Assembly (NCBI GenBank): GCA_030737875.1
Contig: CM060915.1
Coordinates: forward strand, 633,642,786 to 633,706,785
DNA length: 64,000 bases
From: Allium sativum
Lineage: Eukaryota; Streptophyta; Magnoliopsida; Asparagales; Amaryllidaceae
Reading direction: 5' to 3'
In this document: positions 32,515 through 46,415 of the stretch, one piece after another
Position numbering within the stretch: position 1 is the stretch's first letter
Layout: each line of letters starts with the position of its first letter
Made by a program: the position numbers and the translations under genes
Notes under the pieces: model-generated
The model's input: the letters and a program-made list of their open reading frames with translations, nothing else
Told to the model about the DNA's origin: nothing
The model's database searches: none

Positions 32515-32520
32515 TCATTA
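32515..32520 (+). repeat. Target site duplication, left (TCATT or TCATTA)
   Basis: TCATTA is present here and at 38627-38632. Removing the insertion restores GAGTCATTACA, the LTR end seen at 24712-24722. Confidence 0.8.
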
Positions 32521-35500
32521 AATCGACCTAATCGATCACTAAATCGACCAAGACCGTTCGAATCCCGCATACAGTAACTTTGGGTATACAACACATCAGA
32601 ACAAATAACAGAAGACTTTTATAAACATTATAATAATGTTACATCATAGTACAAAATATCAGATTACATTTGAATATAATAATACAACAGCAAAAGATTA
32701 ATTTACAATAAATTTAATACAATGCAGCGGAAGACTATCATTGCTTTGGACACGGCTTTAAACTTCGATCCAGAATCCTTCTTAATAAATAAATATCTGC
32801 AAAACAGGCCACTCGACTGCCCGTGTGGAAAATAAGGGCACCCGAGTTTGCAAGTGAAACAAACTACGAGTTAGTCATGGGACTGGTATGAGAAATCTTA
32901 CTTAACTTATCTAATAATAAGGCTAATCACAGGACCATGCTGCTAGCGTGGAACAGGTTTACTCCACTGGATTGCCAGTGCATAAATAAAGTAAATCGTT
33001 AAACAACGCAATGCTTTTTAGAAAAATGAAACCATTATAAGACTCAAGTCTCGTCATACATGCAGCGCAAACCGGAGGATAGAGTTTTACCTTATAATGG
33101 TCAAAAATGCTTGATACGATAAAACGGATTTGATATTATTATTAGTGTATACATGTTTCAAAAATATTTCAATCATAATGTATCAATTATAGATGGCATA
33201 ACTACCATATACTATGTCACCAAATATAGGTTTACAATCAAAATCGTATGGGGTTGTATTGGAAGTTGGATTTCCATCATAAACCAAGGCAAGGGATCGT
33301 CCTTACCGAATTCGAGACACTCTAGCCCATGCCTCGGGACTCAGACTCAGGTGAACCCTTAGGAGCCACAGGGTCAGTCCACAAATATTTTAGTGGATTA
33401 TTACTCCTGAACAATATATTTCTCCGCCCTATGGGGCGTAAGTAAAGAGCCACTAGGGACTCAAATCCGAGGTACCTCGCTTTCCATCATCTACATAAGT
33501 AAAAATGTCTAGGCTCCATACCATGACACCACTCCTAGCTATAAATAAATGCATGTTCTCCCTGGATCCTTCTCCCGTTTCTGGTTCATACCGGGGTGTG
33601 AGGCTCGCGAAGTAACACTATACACAAAGCTATGCTAAATAAAGTTGTGCTTTGATCATCAACCACAAGGCTCTGCTTTTCAACAATAAGCCATGATCAT
33701 TTGCATCTTGGCATGCCACATTGACAATTCACGCCATGCGACTGATGTGTACCAATACATAACCTCTGAGCTCGTACGTCTCAGAGAAGGGTGTTAAGCA
33801 AGAGAATAAATTCTCTGCCACCAAACAAATATATATTAAATAGAAATCAATCAACACATAATAAAATCTAATGTCAGACATACGTCCATTTACAAGTCCG
33901 TTCTGGGTCTGAATAAAACCGGAGGCACCTTATTCCTCGTCCCATATGTCCAATACAGGAGAGAGGTCCTCGCATATCTGGTCGATCTCCAAGTACGTCG
34001 GGATGATCACCAGTTATTACCTTGTCTTGTGATGCCTCCCAATCAAGACATTAGTAATCGTCCAAACGATATGAAGATCTCCGGTCTTCAACCACCATCT
34101 TCATCTTCAACTTTTAATCGTCGTAGTAATTATTCATAATGGGTTGAATCCGGTCTTTCTGAATAACTCGTGTATTTTATAATCAAGTGCTATAAATACA
34201 CATCATACGCCTTATTACAATTTAGAATATTCTTTTAATAAAGTATTCACATTATTAGGGAAAGGTTCCCATTAATTTTATCAATGATAAATTCTTTTAA
34301 ATTTTTTCTTTAGTCTTCTTTTTTAAAGATTAATTAAAACTCCAATTTGGTTTTAATATCAAAAATCATTACTTTATGATTATTCAACTTTAAGAAATTA
34401 ATCTTGTATTTAACTGGGTTAAAGAACCAATGTCATTTAAAACACAATTCACGATAAACCCAAAATAATCTTCCCTTACATATGGAATTTTCACAGGAAT
34501 CAAATCAATATATAATCGATATAAATTTCCGTATCAGACTAATAATATAAATGGAATAATGGCAAAGCCTTTTAAATTCCATATATAATAACGGTCTTCT
34601 TTTACAGATGCTCATCTCGATTATTATTAAATCAAATTCCATTCAATTCCAATTTCTTCTATTAAATTGGAAAACTTTGCTTTGGAAAATTTCCATTAAA
34701 TCTTAATAAAAAGATTTATAAATTTCAAATCATATCGTCACTGTTAATTGGGTTAAAAACGAATGTCGTTAAAAACACAGTTCACAATAAACCCAATTCA
34801 CATTTCATTTTATTCCAATTACTAAATATAATTGGAAACTCTAATATTCTTAATTAAAAGATTTATTCTTTTCATACGAGGTTTTAAGAGCAGTGTCATT
34901 AAAGACACCATTCACGACAAACCTAAAATCCAATTTCTTTTACATAATTCCAATTAAATATTAATTAATTGGAAAACTTCATTAAATCTTAATTTAAAGA
35001 TTTATTCTAGTTATTAACTAGCTCATTTCGAGAAAAATATATTTTTATCTTTACAAAATTGGAATTTTTCATCCAAATTCTTTTCAAATGATTTATTATG
35101 ATTTAACAGAAATTTTCCATATTTTTAATAATTTTATTAAGGCCTGTATAGTCGGTTTCCAATAACGGCCACCGAACTGCATCCATAGCGACCTTTTCTA
35201 AAATTGATTTGGACATAATTCCAAATCCAACCATTAGATTTCAAAACTCTTATATTCATTGGAAAGCTCTTTTCGATACGAACCCAATGATTCTGCTTTT
35301 AGGAGAATCCGACGGTTAGATCTCCTTTTACATCAATTTGAAGTTAATGGTCGAAATTCGCGAACGGCCGCTGCGCGGCGCGTTCTATTCAAGCCATTAA
35401 ATAAATATATATATATATATATTATATACATATTTTGTCGATTTCAAGTTAAAACGTATTTACAAAATATTTATAAATTCATTTTAAAATGATTCCGTCT

Positions 35501-36394
35501 CCATTTTTTATTTTAAATCAAAATTGAATATTTTATATCTTTATCATATTAAAAAGATAATATTCTCATAATATTAGATTTTGAAATCATTACTTTTCGA
35601 TATTCATTATAAATTGAATAAAATCGATCGATAAAACCCATTTGGGTTCAAAGTGGCATTTGCTACTTAACTCAGCTTCACATTTTAATATTTTTTGTTC
35701 AAAAATCGGACATAAAAATCATAATTTTATTCTTCACTAAATTTATTCTAAATATTCGTTATTTTAAAATATTCTTTATTTTTTTGAATATTCTTTATTT
35801 AAAACATTCTGAATCGGAATGCGACTCAATCAATTACCATATAATTGCAGTTATATGGATTTTTATACATCACATGCATACAACAATAATGATAAATAAT
35901 CATTAAACAATCCATTTACATCCAGAGTGAAGTTTTACAATTGTGTGAGCATTAAAATAAATAAATAACGCTCATCATAGACTGTCAATCTACCGATTAA
36001 CATATAACTAAATATTGGGACTAGTGTATGACAAATATCATCCCAATACCCGTGTGGGGTTTTCAAACAATAACAATTTATATAAATAAATCATTGGTTA
36101 ATATTGTTTAACCAATTCTAATTCTGTTTTGAATTATTTTCTATTTAACCAATTTTCACTGTTTAAATTATAAATAGATATTTATAAATTTTAATTTCAA
36201 CTATCGTATTAATGTTAACATTATTTTTAATACGTTAAACATTTCAACATCCCAAACACATATTTCAAGACATGGTTCTTCTTATTTAACAAAGTGTATT
36301 TTAACAACATGACGTTTCTATTTGACAAAAACATATTATAACTAAATGATATTCTTATTAAACAAAAACATATTCTATCTAAATGACATATTTA

Positions 36395-36965
36395 TTTACA
36401 AAATATGTTTTCTAACATAAATGACATTTTTATTTACAAAATATGTTTTTTAACATAAATGACATATTTATTTACAAAATATGTTTTCTATGTATTCTAA
36501 TGACAAATAAAATAATAATTTATTTGCATAAATTTTCTATGTATTCTAATGATAAATAAAACAATAATTTATTTGCATACATTTTTCTATGTATTCTAAT
36601 GACAAATAAAAGAATAATTTATTTGTATACATTTTTCTATGTATTATAATGACAAATAAAAGAATAATTTATTTGCATACATTTTATTTCAACATAACAT
36701 ATCTAACCAAAATGACATTTTTATTTAACATAACATATCTAACCAAAATGACATTTTTATTTAACATAACATATCTAACCAAAATGACATTTTTATTTTG
36801 TCGATTCTAATTTCAACAAAAATGACAATTTTATATTGTCAATTCTAATTTCAACAAAAATTACAATTTTATATTTGTTGAGAAATCTCCATAATTCCAT
36901 TATATACAATAAAATGACAATTTTATATTTGTTGAAAAATCTCCATAATTCCATTATATACAATT
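36395..36965. repeat. Cluster of four successive short tandem arrays
   Basis: Units are 38 bp (about 3 copies, near 36400-36490), 50 bp (4 copies, starts near 36487, 36536, 36586 and 36636), 36 bp (3 copies, 36691, 36727 and 36763), then 38- and 54-bp doublets (36795-36965). Many units share AATGACA(T/A)TTTT, as if each array grew from the last. Confidence 0.75.
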
Positions 36966-37103
36966 TTATCAAACAAATCGCACAAAACAACATCAGTTAG
37001 TTTAGATCAAATCGCATATAATATCAAAATGAATTTAACAACGGATTGGAAAAGATTTTCAAACAAAATCATAGTTATTTAATTTTAATTATTTAAAAAG
37101 AAT

Positions 37104-37756
37104 TCTCACCTTGATCGGATTTGAAATCGTTAATTAACGATTGATTTAACTGAACTAAACAGTGCGTTCAATTCAGTCAAAAATTTCAGCTAGCTCCTAT
37201 CATAGTCCCATCAGTTCATCAAATTTCATCGAATTCTGAATTTACATGAACAAGTTATCGCCATCTCAAGTTTAACACAAAACGATATAATTTAATTATA
37301 TTCATTAATAGTAATTACATTGTTAAGGGCTGATCCTTCTTCCTTTTAATTATCTGGACGTTGAAACCCATCTGTTGATGTGAAGAATCCAACACTGCTG
37401 CCGCTCTAATTGGTCTGACGTCGATCGGTGAACAACACAAGGCGTGCCTTGGAGCTGTATTTCACTTGCCAGAGGGTGGGCTAGCTTGACGCCCCCCCTC
37501 TCCTCTAGAAATGTGTGCAAATTCCGGCTCCTTGAGCTTCAATTTTGGGCAAGATACGACTCCGGAAATCATCAACCCCGTACCATCTTATAGATCCTAG
37601 ATTTCTCTTCGATCTTCATGATTTTAATTTCGTGAATCCTTGCATGTAGAAGGAGGGATTGGCAAATGAATTTAGGAGCCTTTCAGCCCTCGATTTTCAA
37701 CTGACAGCGGCCCAATTTTTAGAGCTAGGGTTTGGTGTATAATTAGGGTATTTATA
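37104..37756 (-). promoter_or_regulatory. TATA box, leader exon and donor in the old solo LTR
   Basis: TATAAATA lies at 37756-37749, with a leader of about 610 nt of mixed composition and a donor AAG|GTGAGA at 37109 on the - strand. The leader sequence is unlike that in the younger LTRs. Prediction only. Confidence 0.45.
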
Positions 37757-38634
37757 GAACATATTTTAATATTTAATTCCAATATTATTTGTTTATCACT
37801 GCTAACTGCAAATCCAACCCAACGAATATTTCTCATAGCCAAATACTCCTATTCCAGACACAATGGACTAGGTCTCATCAACCCATTTGATCATCTCAAC
37901 CCACGTTTCTTTGATTTAAAATATTAAACATTTAATTATTTAATTTGATCGTACATTTTAATTTACCGGGGCCACATACTGACTCCAAAAATTCCCAAAA
38001 AATAAATCTAGCTATGTTTGGTGATACAGTCCTAACAAAATTAATTTCGTCGAATTTGGAGACTGTTTGAAAAAAGGTCATTTTCTGGTCGATCCAATTC
38101 AAATTTAAATTACTAAACACATTTAAATTTACTATGCTCCCATATTAAATCCAAAAATTATGAAAATTGGAATCTTGCAATAATTTAACATACCAGATCC
38201 AACCAAGGTGGTTTCGTCGAAAACGGATGTCATTTGCAAAATGGCTGTTTATTATATTAATATATATATATATATTCCATAGCGACTATTCTGAATATTT
38301 AACTGGCCATAACTTTTTATTCCCGCTATGAAATCTGTATTTTTCACATTCGTTGGAAAGATATTTTTAAATATATTTAAATATTTTTGGTTTTACTAAA
38401 ATCAGATTTATTTTGTATCCTATACATTCAGTCAAAGTTCAAATTTTCAAACTACCATGCTATTTCTAACTCCTTTTATAATTAAAATAAACATATACAT
38501 TCTAATTTTGATTTAAACATATTTTTAATTGTTATTATTTAAAATAAATTATTTTAAATATTCAAAATTCAATAAAATATCTAAAATAAAAATTTTAAAT
38601 TTGTTCCAAAATTTCGGGTTGATACATCATTACA

Positions 38635-38991
38635 GAAGTGCACAAGGTTAAGGTGCAACATGAATCAGGAGGCACATGAATGCACTAACATCAAGGCAGC
38701 TTTCAAGTAAATGTAAAAAATAAGGATCTGTCACAATGGTTGTAATCCATATGCAAGTGAACTAGAAAAGACATGAAACCACAAAGCATATACAAAGCAA
38801 TCTCAAAAAAAATCAAGCCTATATACATGTATGCAGCAGCAAGTGAACCGTTAACACCAAAGATGATCAAAGTGAAACATTTGTTCTTATTGTCAAGACA
38901 AGAGCAAGCTCAAGTGTCAATCGCACAACAAAGCATAAAGGCATAACCGTGTACATTCAAGTACCAATACACGCACATATACAAATAAAGA

Positions 38992-39026
<35 letters not shown>

Positions 39027-40252
39027 GAGAGTGTGTGTGTGTGATGGAGGCAGTGATCAAGAACCGAAGGTGCAAATTCAAGTTACCAGATCAATTTTTA
39101 AGGTTCAGTGCAGTTCAAAAAAAAAGGGTTTACAGGGTTTACTTGCAAGATAACATTTTTAATAACATGTTGAAAATGTCAATGCAAAAATTCCAAAAGT
39201 AGCCGAAGTAATTTTAGAGAGATGAATATACGATAAGTAATTAAATTGTTATTTTCGAAAAGGAAATTCAAATATCATTTTCAAAATTGAGCAATGAATT
39301 CATCACGAGGAAAATCTATTTTTGGAAAGAATGAATTTCATCAAGCATGTAATAAGCAAGAAAATATCAACGTATTCAAGGTGTTAAATTTGTAAGTACT
39401 AATTCACATCTTCAATTGTTTCCAAAAAATCGCAAGTATAATTCTTTGGCAAGAAATTCAATTCGAACATTTCCAAAAAAATCATTTGAGCTCTCACGAC
39501 AAATCAATTCAAAGTCATCACGTGAAATCAGAGACAATTAGGAGTTTTTAAACCCTATATATAACACTGATCATCGCAAGCAAGTGGACACTAAAACATA
39601 ACAATCAATCGAGCAATTATCAGATAATTAAGATTTAGAGAATACTCACAGTTTCGATCTCAAAGCCAAATTGAATGACAAGCGTGCATCAATTTCGAAG
39701 CCAATCAGAGATTACAATTCTAGAGCAAACAAGAGTCGCGTTTGGGAAAATTACAAAACACTAATTTTGATTAGGTCGGCCATCAAAGAAAAGAATGGAA
39801 GCCAATAATCTATTGAAGTGTCAAAGAAAATAAAGAGCAAAGGTGTCGGCTATTTTAATTTATTTAAGGTTTTTTTTATTTGTTTGAAGTTGTTTTCATT
39901 TTTATAATCGATCAATTGGTTTCTAGTTTCTGTAAACAAGGGTTCTATCTATAAGATTTATAGTTAGGGAAAAATATGATATTCGGAATAAAGATCAATG
40001 CAGGGTTTTGAGCGTAAGATTAGAACAATTGGGAGTGGGTGTCGCGAGTTTATAGGGAATAGTAAGCGTAGAGATTGTTTTAATTCTAATAGAAACCTTT
40101 GGGAATACAGTAGTAGGCAGGGGTTTTCCAAAGCTAGGTAAACTCTATGTCATTTATTTTCTACATTTATTTATTCTACTGAGATATTTTTATATTCCTT
40201 AAAACTACAATAAACCCTATTCACCCCCTCTAGGGTTAATATAGATCCTACA
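38635..40252 (+). repeat. Probable LTR of a decayed copia-type element plus unplaced flank
   Basis: The right end, CACCCCCTCTAGGGTTAATA followed by TAGATCCTACA (40252), is typical of copia LTRs and is followed by a primer site. The left LTR boundary could not be set. A TG microsatellite is at about 38991-39046. Confidence 0.55.
38991..39046. repeat. TG/TA microsatellite
   Basis: A run of TG is followed by TATATATA and a second run of GTGTGTGTG. It is a simple sequence repeat. Confidence 0.9.
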
Positions 40253-40254
40253 AG

Positions 40255-40265
40255 TGGTATTAGAG
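40255..40265 (+). other. Degenerate primer binding site (copia-type element)
   Basis: TGGTATTAGAG has one change from TGGTATCAGAG, two bases after the LTR end. Confidence 0.75.
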
Positions 40266-40291
40266 AAGGTATTTTTTTTAAATTCTAGAGG

Positions 40292-41830
40292 TATGGATCT
40301 TCCAAACATGATTTTTCTAGTTGTATGTTTAACGAGAGTCGATCCACTAACATTTCAACTATTTTTAATGGAACCAATTTTTTAATTTGGAAATCAAAAA
40401 TTGAATTCTATTTAAAATCTGCTAATTCTGAATTTAGGAATATTATTGAAAATGTGGGAGATATGTTAGATAAAAAGAATAAAGTCATCAATTCTCGTGC
40501 TACGCATGTTATTTATTCTTATCTTAGTATTGTTTAATTTAATCTTATCTCTCACTGTCTAAATGCATTGGATATTTGGAATATTCTCCACTCAATGTAT
40601 GGTAAAAATGACAAAAATAGCTCATAACCCACAAATGTCAACCTAGATTCAGATTTATGCTTGATAGGATATACAAAATGATGGAGACTCAACAGATGAT
40701 GAATGATGAGATTTTTCTTTTGAAGAATTAGTTTTCTTTTGCAAAAAGTAAACTAAAATTGTTAATAGTCTTAGTTTGAATAATAAAATTTTAAAATCTA
40801 AAAATCTTGAGTTGATAAGCAAAAATAATGTTTTGGAATTAAAACTTGAAAACATCAAGAAAATTAAAAACTATGACTGCAAAAATTGTATGAATTTGGA
40901 AAATTATTTAGCTCAGCTCAATGAAGATTTTCAAAAGAATGAAAAATAAATTATGAGTTCAAAAGAAAAAGAGTATGAGCTAATTTATAAATAATGCTTT
41001 GCAAAAGTAGTAGGAAAATTTTAAGATGGCAAGAAATTCCAAACATGAATTTGCCAAGAAACAAAATCTGCTGAAAACTAAATCGACTTTGAATGATCAT
41101 TTGAACAAAACGTTGATTTTGAAAAAGAGAATGAAAAGCTTGAAAACATTGGAACTGAACAGCGCAAATAATTTGAATTCAAGATTTCTGAGTCCAAAGC
41201 TAAAATTAAAATGCTTGTAGATGAAAAATTGGTTTTGAAACAAAATGATTTTGAAAAGAGAGAGATCTTTATTATTAATTGTTCAAATTTAACGAAAGAA
41301 AATAGTGATCTTAAATCCAAAATTCAACGACTTGAATAACCATTAGCTAAATTTTTAACGGAGGAAAACTTTGAATATGTTGTTGGAAAACCAATTTTCT
41401 TTTGGAAATAAGAGTGGATTTGGCTTTGGAAAATCAAATCGATTTGGAAAGAAAATTTTGGAAATTCAAGTTGTGAGCTTTATAGTAAGATTGAGCATGT
41501 GTCTACAAACAATCCAATTAAACGAGTTAGGATCCCAAAAGGAAATAAAATGAATTCGAGTAAGATCAAACAAATTTGGGTTCCTAAGGGTATTCTAGTG
41601 GATGTTAATGAATTGTTGTATAAACAAGTTTGAGTACCAAAATGTGTTAATGAAGCTAGGAGTGGTTTCACAACTTTTGTTCCTATAAACAAATTGGTAT
41701 CGAAGATAACTAGGGAGCAACTTCAAGAGATATTGAATTTAAGTTGTTCCATATCATTGAATCATTCAGAGTTCCTTAGTCATGATTGTCGAGTTAGAAA
41801 ATCCACATCCTCAATGGTAAATCAATTATG
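40292..41830 (+). pseudogene. gag: Decayed Ty1/copia gag
   Basis: This is the structural protein of a copia-type element, broken by many stops. Recognisable pieces are IFNGTNFLIWKSKIEFYLKS (40353-40412, the DUF4219/UBN2-type N-terminus), then ALDIWNILHSMYG (near 40567), Lys/Asn-rich coiled-coil-like stretches (40860-41340), a ruined CCHC knuckle (CELYSKIEHVSTNNPIKR, two cysteines lost; near 41470-41525) and IWVPKG / VPKC motifs (41574-41650) typical of the gag-pol junction. No protease, integrase or reverse transcriptase follows. SIRE-like affinity is a guess. Confidence 0.75.
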
Positions 41831-43175
41831 ATATCTAAACTCGTATTTCTTTTTTTCTATTTTTATTCTCCCTTTTATTCTCTTTCCTTCTATTCTTTCT
41901 TTCTGTTTTTGTCGGTTCATATTGACACTACCACAATACTTTTGCAGTTCATGTGCTTCTTAGCTTCAAAATTTCAAAATTCTTGATTTTTTGAAAATTA
42001 GATCCATTTATCTAAAACTTCCATGTTTTGATGATTTCCAGTTTTTGAACTTAAAATTGTGAATATCTGCAATCCTTTTGAAGTTTAATTTTTCGACATT
42101 TCCCTGAATTTCTAATAGTGTTGTTGTATCTTGTACATGTCTTAAGCTTTGTTTTCTCGAAACTTTGTTGTTTTGAGTTTCTTCCAATTCATCTTCAAAA
42201 GTCCTGAAAATCTACATTCAATACAACACATACTTGAATTTTTTTTTGATAAGTCATGATAATTTCATTGTTTTTTGTCTAGGCTTGACTATTTTGAAAT
42301 TATTTGTGATTGATTGTGTATTGAATCTCATGAATACCATACTTGGACTTGATTTCTTAAAATAAAATTCATCAAGTGATTTCAAATAACTTATTTTTGT
42401 TTTTGAATCATGAATTTTCTCTTGGGCTTGTTGTAAATATTCTGAAAAAAACTCTTGTGAATCTTGTTTTGAAATTAAAATATTGCTGCTCTGAGAAATG
42501 GAATTAAGTTTCTAGATTTGTTTGCTTAGGCTTGATGATTGGTTGAAAAAACAGCGTATAGTTTTCCATAGGCATTCCAGACCTACAAGTGATATCGTCT
42601 TGGAAGTTTTTGAAAATTTCACATTCAATTGATTGATTTAAAAAAAATGATTTTCAACTTGTATAGTTCTTTCAGAATCCCTCTTGATATTGATATTTTC
42701 AATTTTAAAATTATTCTTTGATTATTTATTTATGAATTGAAATTATTGACCAAATTGAACTATTTGGAACTCATCATTTTTTTATTAAATTTATGAAATT
42801 GTGATGAATTGTGACTATATTGTACTTCATAATAAGAGGAGATATTATTTAAATTCTCATGATGATTGAACAAATTTTATAATATCTTTGAATTGGTGAT
42901 TATTTCACGATCATCTTCGTTTTCTACCATTTTTCTATCATTCATCATGTTTTTATTTAACATGGAGAGTTTAATTTTTTTTACATCGTCAATAAATGTA
43001 CAGTTTCAAAATTTATGATGGAACTATTTTTCAAAATTAGAGAGAATTGAAAATTTTCAAAAATCCTTGTACGGTTGAACATATTTCATAATATAATCAA
43101 TTTAGAGTTTTATTTCACAACCATCTCCATTCCTACCATAATTCTATCATTTATTATGGTTTTATATAATGGGGG
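41831..43175 (+). other. AT-rich stretch without recognisable genes
   Basis: About 1.3 kb, probably 3' debris of the copia element. It includes an imperfect direct repeat of about 105 bp (42862-42965 and 43072-43173, both with TTTCACAACCATCTC(C/G)-like and TCTATCATTxATxATG words). The GGGGG at 43171-43175 directly borders the next LTR. Confidence 0.55.
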
Positions 43176-46139
43176 TGTGACGGCAAGGAATTTCGCTCGA
43201 TCCGAATCAGTCGTTAAACCGGTCTAGACCGTTCGAAACCCCTGATCGTTTTAGAACAGGACAAATCAGAACACACAGAAGAACATTTCATTGTATATTA
43301 CAACAATTCCATCAGATACAAGAATATACAGAGTATAAATGAATAATTACATTCGATAAATATCAGAGATTACAATAAATTACATAGCAGCGGAAAATAA
43401 TACAAAGCACAACTGAAGGTGATACACGGATACAGAGCTTTCCGGATATCATTCCAGCTGTAAACCAGGATCCTGTGAATATAAATCTGCAAAACCAAAA
43501 CTACTAGCTGCCCGTGTCGAAAATAGGGGCACCCAGAGTTTAGGTTAAAACAATAACTCCTGGTCAGTCATGTGACTGGTGTGAGAACTAAAACAGTTAT
43601 TTAAAACTTTACTTTAAAAGAGAGTAATTCAAGGGACCACGCCGTATAACACAGAACGGGTTTCCTCCCAAGAATACTAGTGCATAGAATAAACAGCGCA
43701 ATGCTTTTTCGAAAAATGAAGCTATTATAAGACCCAGGTCCCATCACACAATGCAACGCAAGCCGGAGGATAGGGTTTTCCCTTATAATAGCCAAACATG
43801 CTTGGTACGTTTAAAACAAATCATTTGATACTATAATAAGTGTATAGTGTCAAAACAATTTCAATCATAAATATAAATCATAGGCGGCATGGGTACCATC
43901 TATCATGTCGCCATACTAGTTCTACAATTAAAACCGCAATACACGTATTGGAAATTGGATTTCTGTCATGAGTCGAGGCAAGGGGCAAGCTCCTCTCCGC
44001 GTTCGAGACACTCTAGCAAATACCTCAGAACTACACACTCTGGGCAATCCTGGATGCTTCAGGGCCGGTCCTCACTTACGTTAGAGGATTAATTATGCCT
44101 GAACACACGTTTCCCGGTCCTTACAGACCTAAAATCGAGGCGCCTCATCCAACAACCACATAGGTGAAAAGTATATAAATGTCAGGGCTGGTAAGTCACT
44201 GACACCACCAAAGCTAGAAAGAAACGTCGTGCTCTCCCTGCAGTCCTTATCCCGTTTTTGACTCATACCGAGGTGTGAGGCTCGCGAATTCACGTCGTAC
44301 ACAAAGCTACGCCACAAACGCCATGCTTTGATCGTCAACCACAAGACTTTTCTTTTCAATAGAAGCCCTGATCCATGCAACTCAGTGTGCCACACAGACA
44401 ATTCATGCCATGTGATTGATATCTATCGATATATAACCTCTAAGCTCGTACGTCTCAGAGAAGGGCGTTAAGCAAGAGAATAAATTCTCCGCCGCCAAAC
44501 AGATATATATTTAACAGAAATCAATCAACACAGAATAAAATCCAATGTCAGACACACAATCCATTTACAAGTTCGTTCTGGGTCTGAACGAAACCGGAGG
44601 CACTTTCCTCGCATATCCATCGATCTCCAAGTACGCCTGGACGACCACCAACTATTTCCATCCACTTGGGTGTACAGCCCAACCAGGATCGTCAGTAATT
44701 ATCCAAACGTTGTGAAGACTTCCGTCTTCAACCACTGTCTTCATCTTCGACATATCGTCGAATCGGTTATTCAGAATGGGTATAAACCCGGCCTTTCCGA
44801 AAAACCCGCGTATATTAAAACAAATGTTACACAAACACAACATACGCCTCCTTCTAATTCAGAATATTCTTTTATTCACAAAATCACATTCTTAGGGAAA
44901 GGTTCCCATTAATTTTATCAAAGATAAATTCTTCTAAATTTATTCTTTAATCTTCCTTTGGATGTCATTTCAAACCAAATTATGGTTTTCCAAACTAGTC
45001 GAGATTAGCGAACCACACCGAAGTAATTATTTATTTTATTTCCCAATCCCAACCTATTCATCCCATGAAGCAAAATTGGTAATACTCCATATCTAACACC
45101 ACGGTGTTATCGGTAAAATTAATTACCATTTCACGTTCAAATCTAATTAAAGATTTAGTTATCGCTTTGGAGCAAAACTGGTGATACTCCATCCTCGCTC
45201 ACTTTCTAAATTTGATAATTGAAATTATCAATTCACGTTTCAATTTAATTGTAGATTCATTAAAACTCCTTTTACTGGGTTAAAGAACTAGTGTCATTTA
45301 AAATACAGTTCACGACAAACCCTAATCACATTCTAATTATTATCGGGTTAAAGAACTAGTGTTATTTAAAACACCGTTCACGATAAACCCATGAATCAAT
45401 TCTATTTAAACCCATTTCAAATACAATTTATTTATTTAAAAATAAATGGGTTTTAATTTCAGTTCAAAACTAGTTCATTTTGATAAAAATCTATTTTTAT
45501 CTTTTCAAATGTGGAGTTTTTCATCCCAATTTTTCCCAAATCATTTCTTGTGATTTTACACTAATTGTTACTATTTTTAATAATTTTATCAAGGCCCGTA
45601 CAGTCGATTTCCATCAACGGCCATCGAACTGCACTTACAGCGACCTTTTTCGAATTTGATTTGGACGTATCTCCAAATCCAACCGTTAGATTTTGAATTT
45701 CTAATATTCATTAGAAAGCTCTTTTCGATACGAACCCAACGGTTCCGGTTTTAGGAGAATCCGACGGTCGGATCTCCCGTAATGTCCGTTTGAAATAAAT
45801 GGTCGAAATTCACGAACAGCCACGGCGCGGCGCGTTCCATTCAGGCCATTATATTATATATATAATATATATTTCGTCGATTTCTATTTAAAACGAATTT
45901 TATAAATAGTTTTGAATTCGTTTCAAAAACAATTTCAACCTTTATTTCAAATTCAAATCAAAATTGAATTTTCTATTCTAAATCCTTTTTACTTTCATTT
46001 CTATTTGATTCAGATTCAAATCAATTTTAATTCGATTCGAATTCATTTCCTCTTTAATTCAATTCGATTCGAATTCATTTTCTTTTCAATTCAATTCAAA
46101 TTCGTTTTCAATTCAATTCATTTTCGTTTTCTATTCAAT

Positions 46140-46415
46140 TCAACTCAAATTCGTTATATATTCAATTGAAATCAAATTCGTTATATATTCAATTGAAATC
46201 AAATTCGTTTTATATTCCATTGAAATCAAATTCGTTTTATATTCAATTGAAATCAAATTCGTTTTATATTCAATTGAAATCAAATTCGTTTTATATTCCA
46301 TTGAAATCAATTTCGTTTTATATTCAATTCGAATTCATTTTCTATTCTGTTCAAATTCAATTCATTTTCTATTCTGTTCAAATTCAATTCATTTTCTATT
46401 CTGTTCAAATTCAAT
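46140..46415. repeat. 27-bp tandem array (TTATATTCAATTGAAATCAA + ATTCG)
   Basis: Six to seven contiguous units are followed by three copies of a second 27-bp unit (TTCAAATTCAATTCATTTTC plus TATTCTG). Because 27 is a multiple of three, a + strand frame (46166-46483) stays open with a repeating KSNSFYIQL nonapeptide. It is antisense to the element and is best read as a minisatellite. Confidence 0.85.

Larger units (their letters stand above)
29587..32520 (+). repeat. 3' LTR of the older element, main part
   Basis: 2.93 kb. It contains a TATTTATA motif (29937-29944), a C-rich stretch (about 30020-30492) ending GCAA|GTGAGT, and then the part shared with 23017-24722. It is interrupted at 32519/32520 by a solo LTR; the terminal bases ...TACA are at 38631-38634. 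Confidence 0.82.
32520..38626 (-). mobile_element. Old solo LTR of the large-LTR family, 6.1 kb
   Basis: On the - strand it starts TGTATCAACCCG at 38626 and is homologous along its length, with many gaps, to the LTRs at 43176 and 3190. Shared parts include the block near 33600-34120, stem-loop units near 34408, 34750 and 34885, and the GCGC block near 35370. Its - strand 3' end reads ...TCGATTT instead of the expected CA end, and about 14 terminal bases of the family are not present. A TATAAATA box (37756-37749) and a donor AAG|GTGAGA (37109) are kept. No interior is present. Confidence 0.85.
23017..38634 (+). mobile_element. Older non-coding Ty3-like element (LTR, interior, split LTR)
   Basis: Parts: truncated 5' LTR (23017-24722), interior (24723-29586), 3' LTR (29587-32520 plus the last bases ending at 38634, split by a solo LTR). 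The ends and 5' interior are related to the 1-9289 family (GTTGGTATCAGA, the CTAGTCGC block, hairpin, tetraloop hairpin), so it is a more distant relative. No gag or pol remains recognisable in 4.9 kb. Confidence 0.82.
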
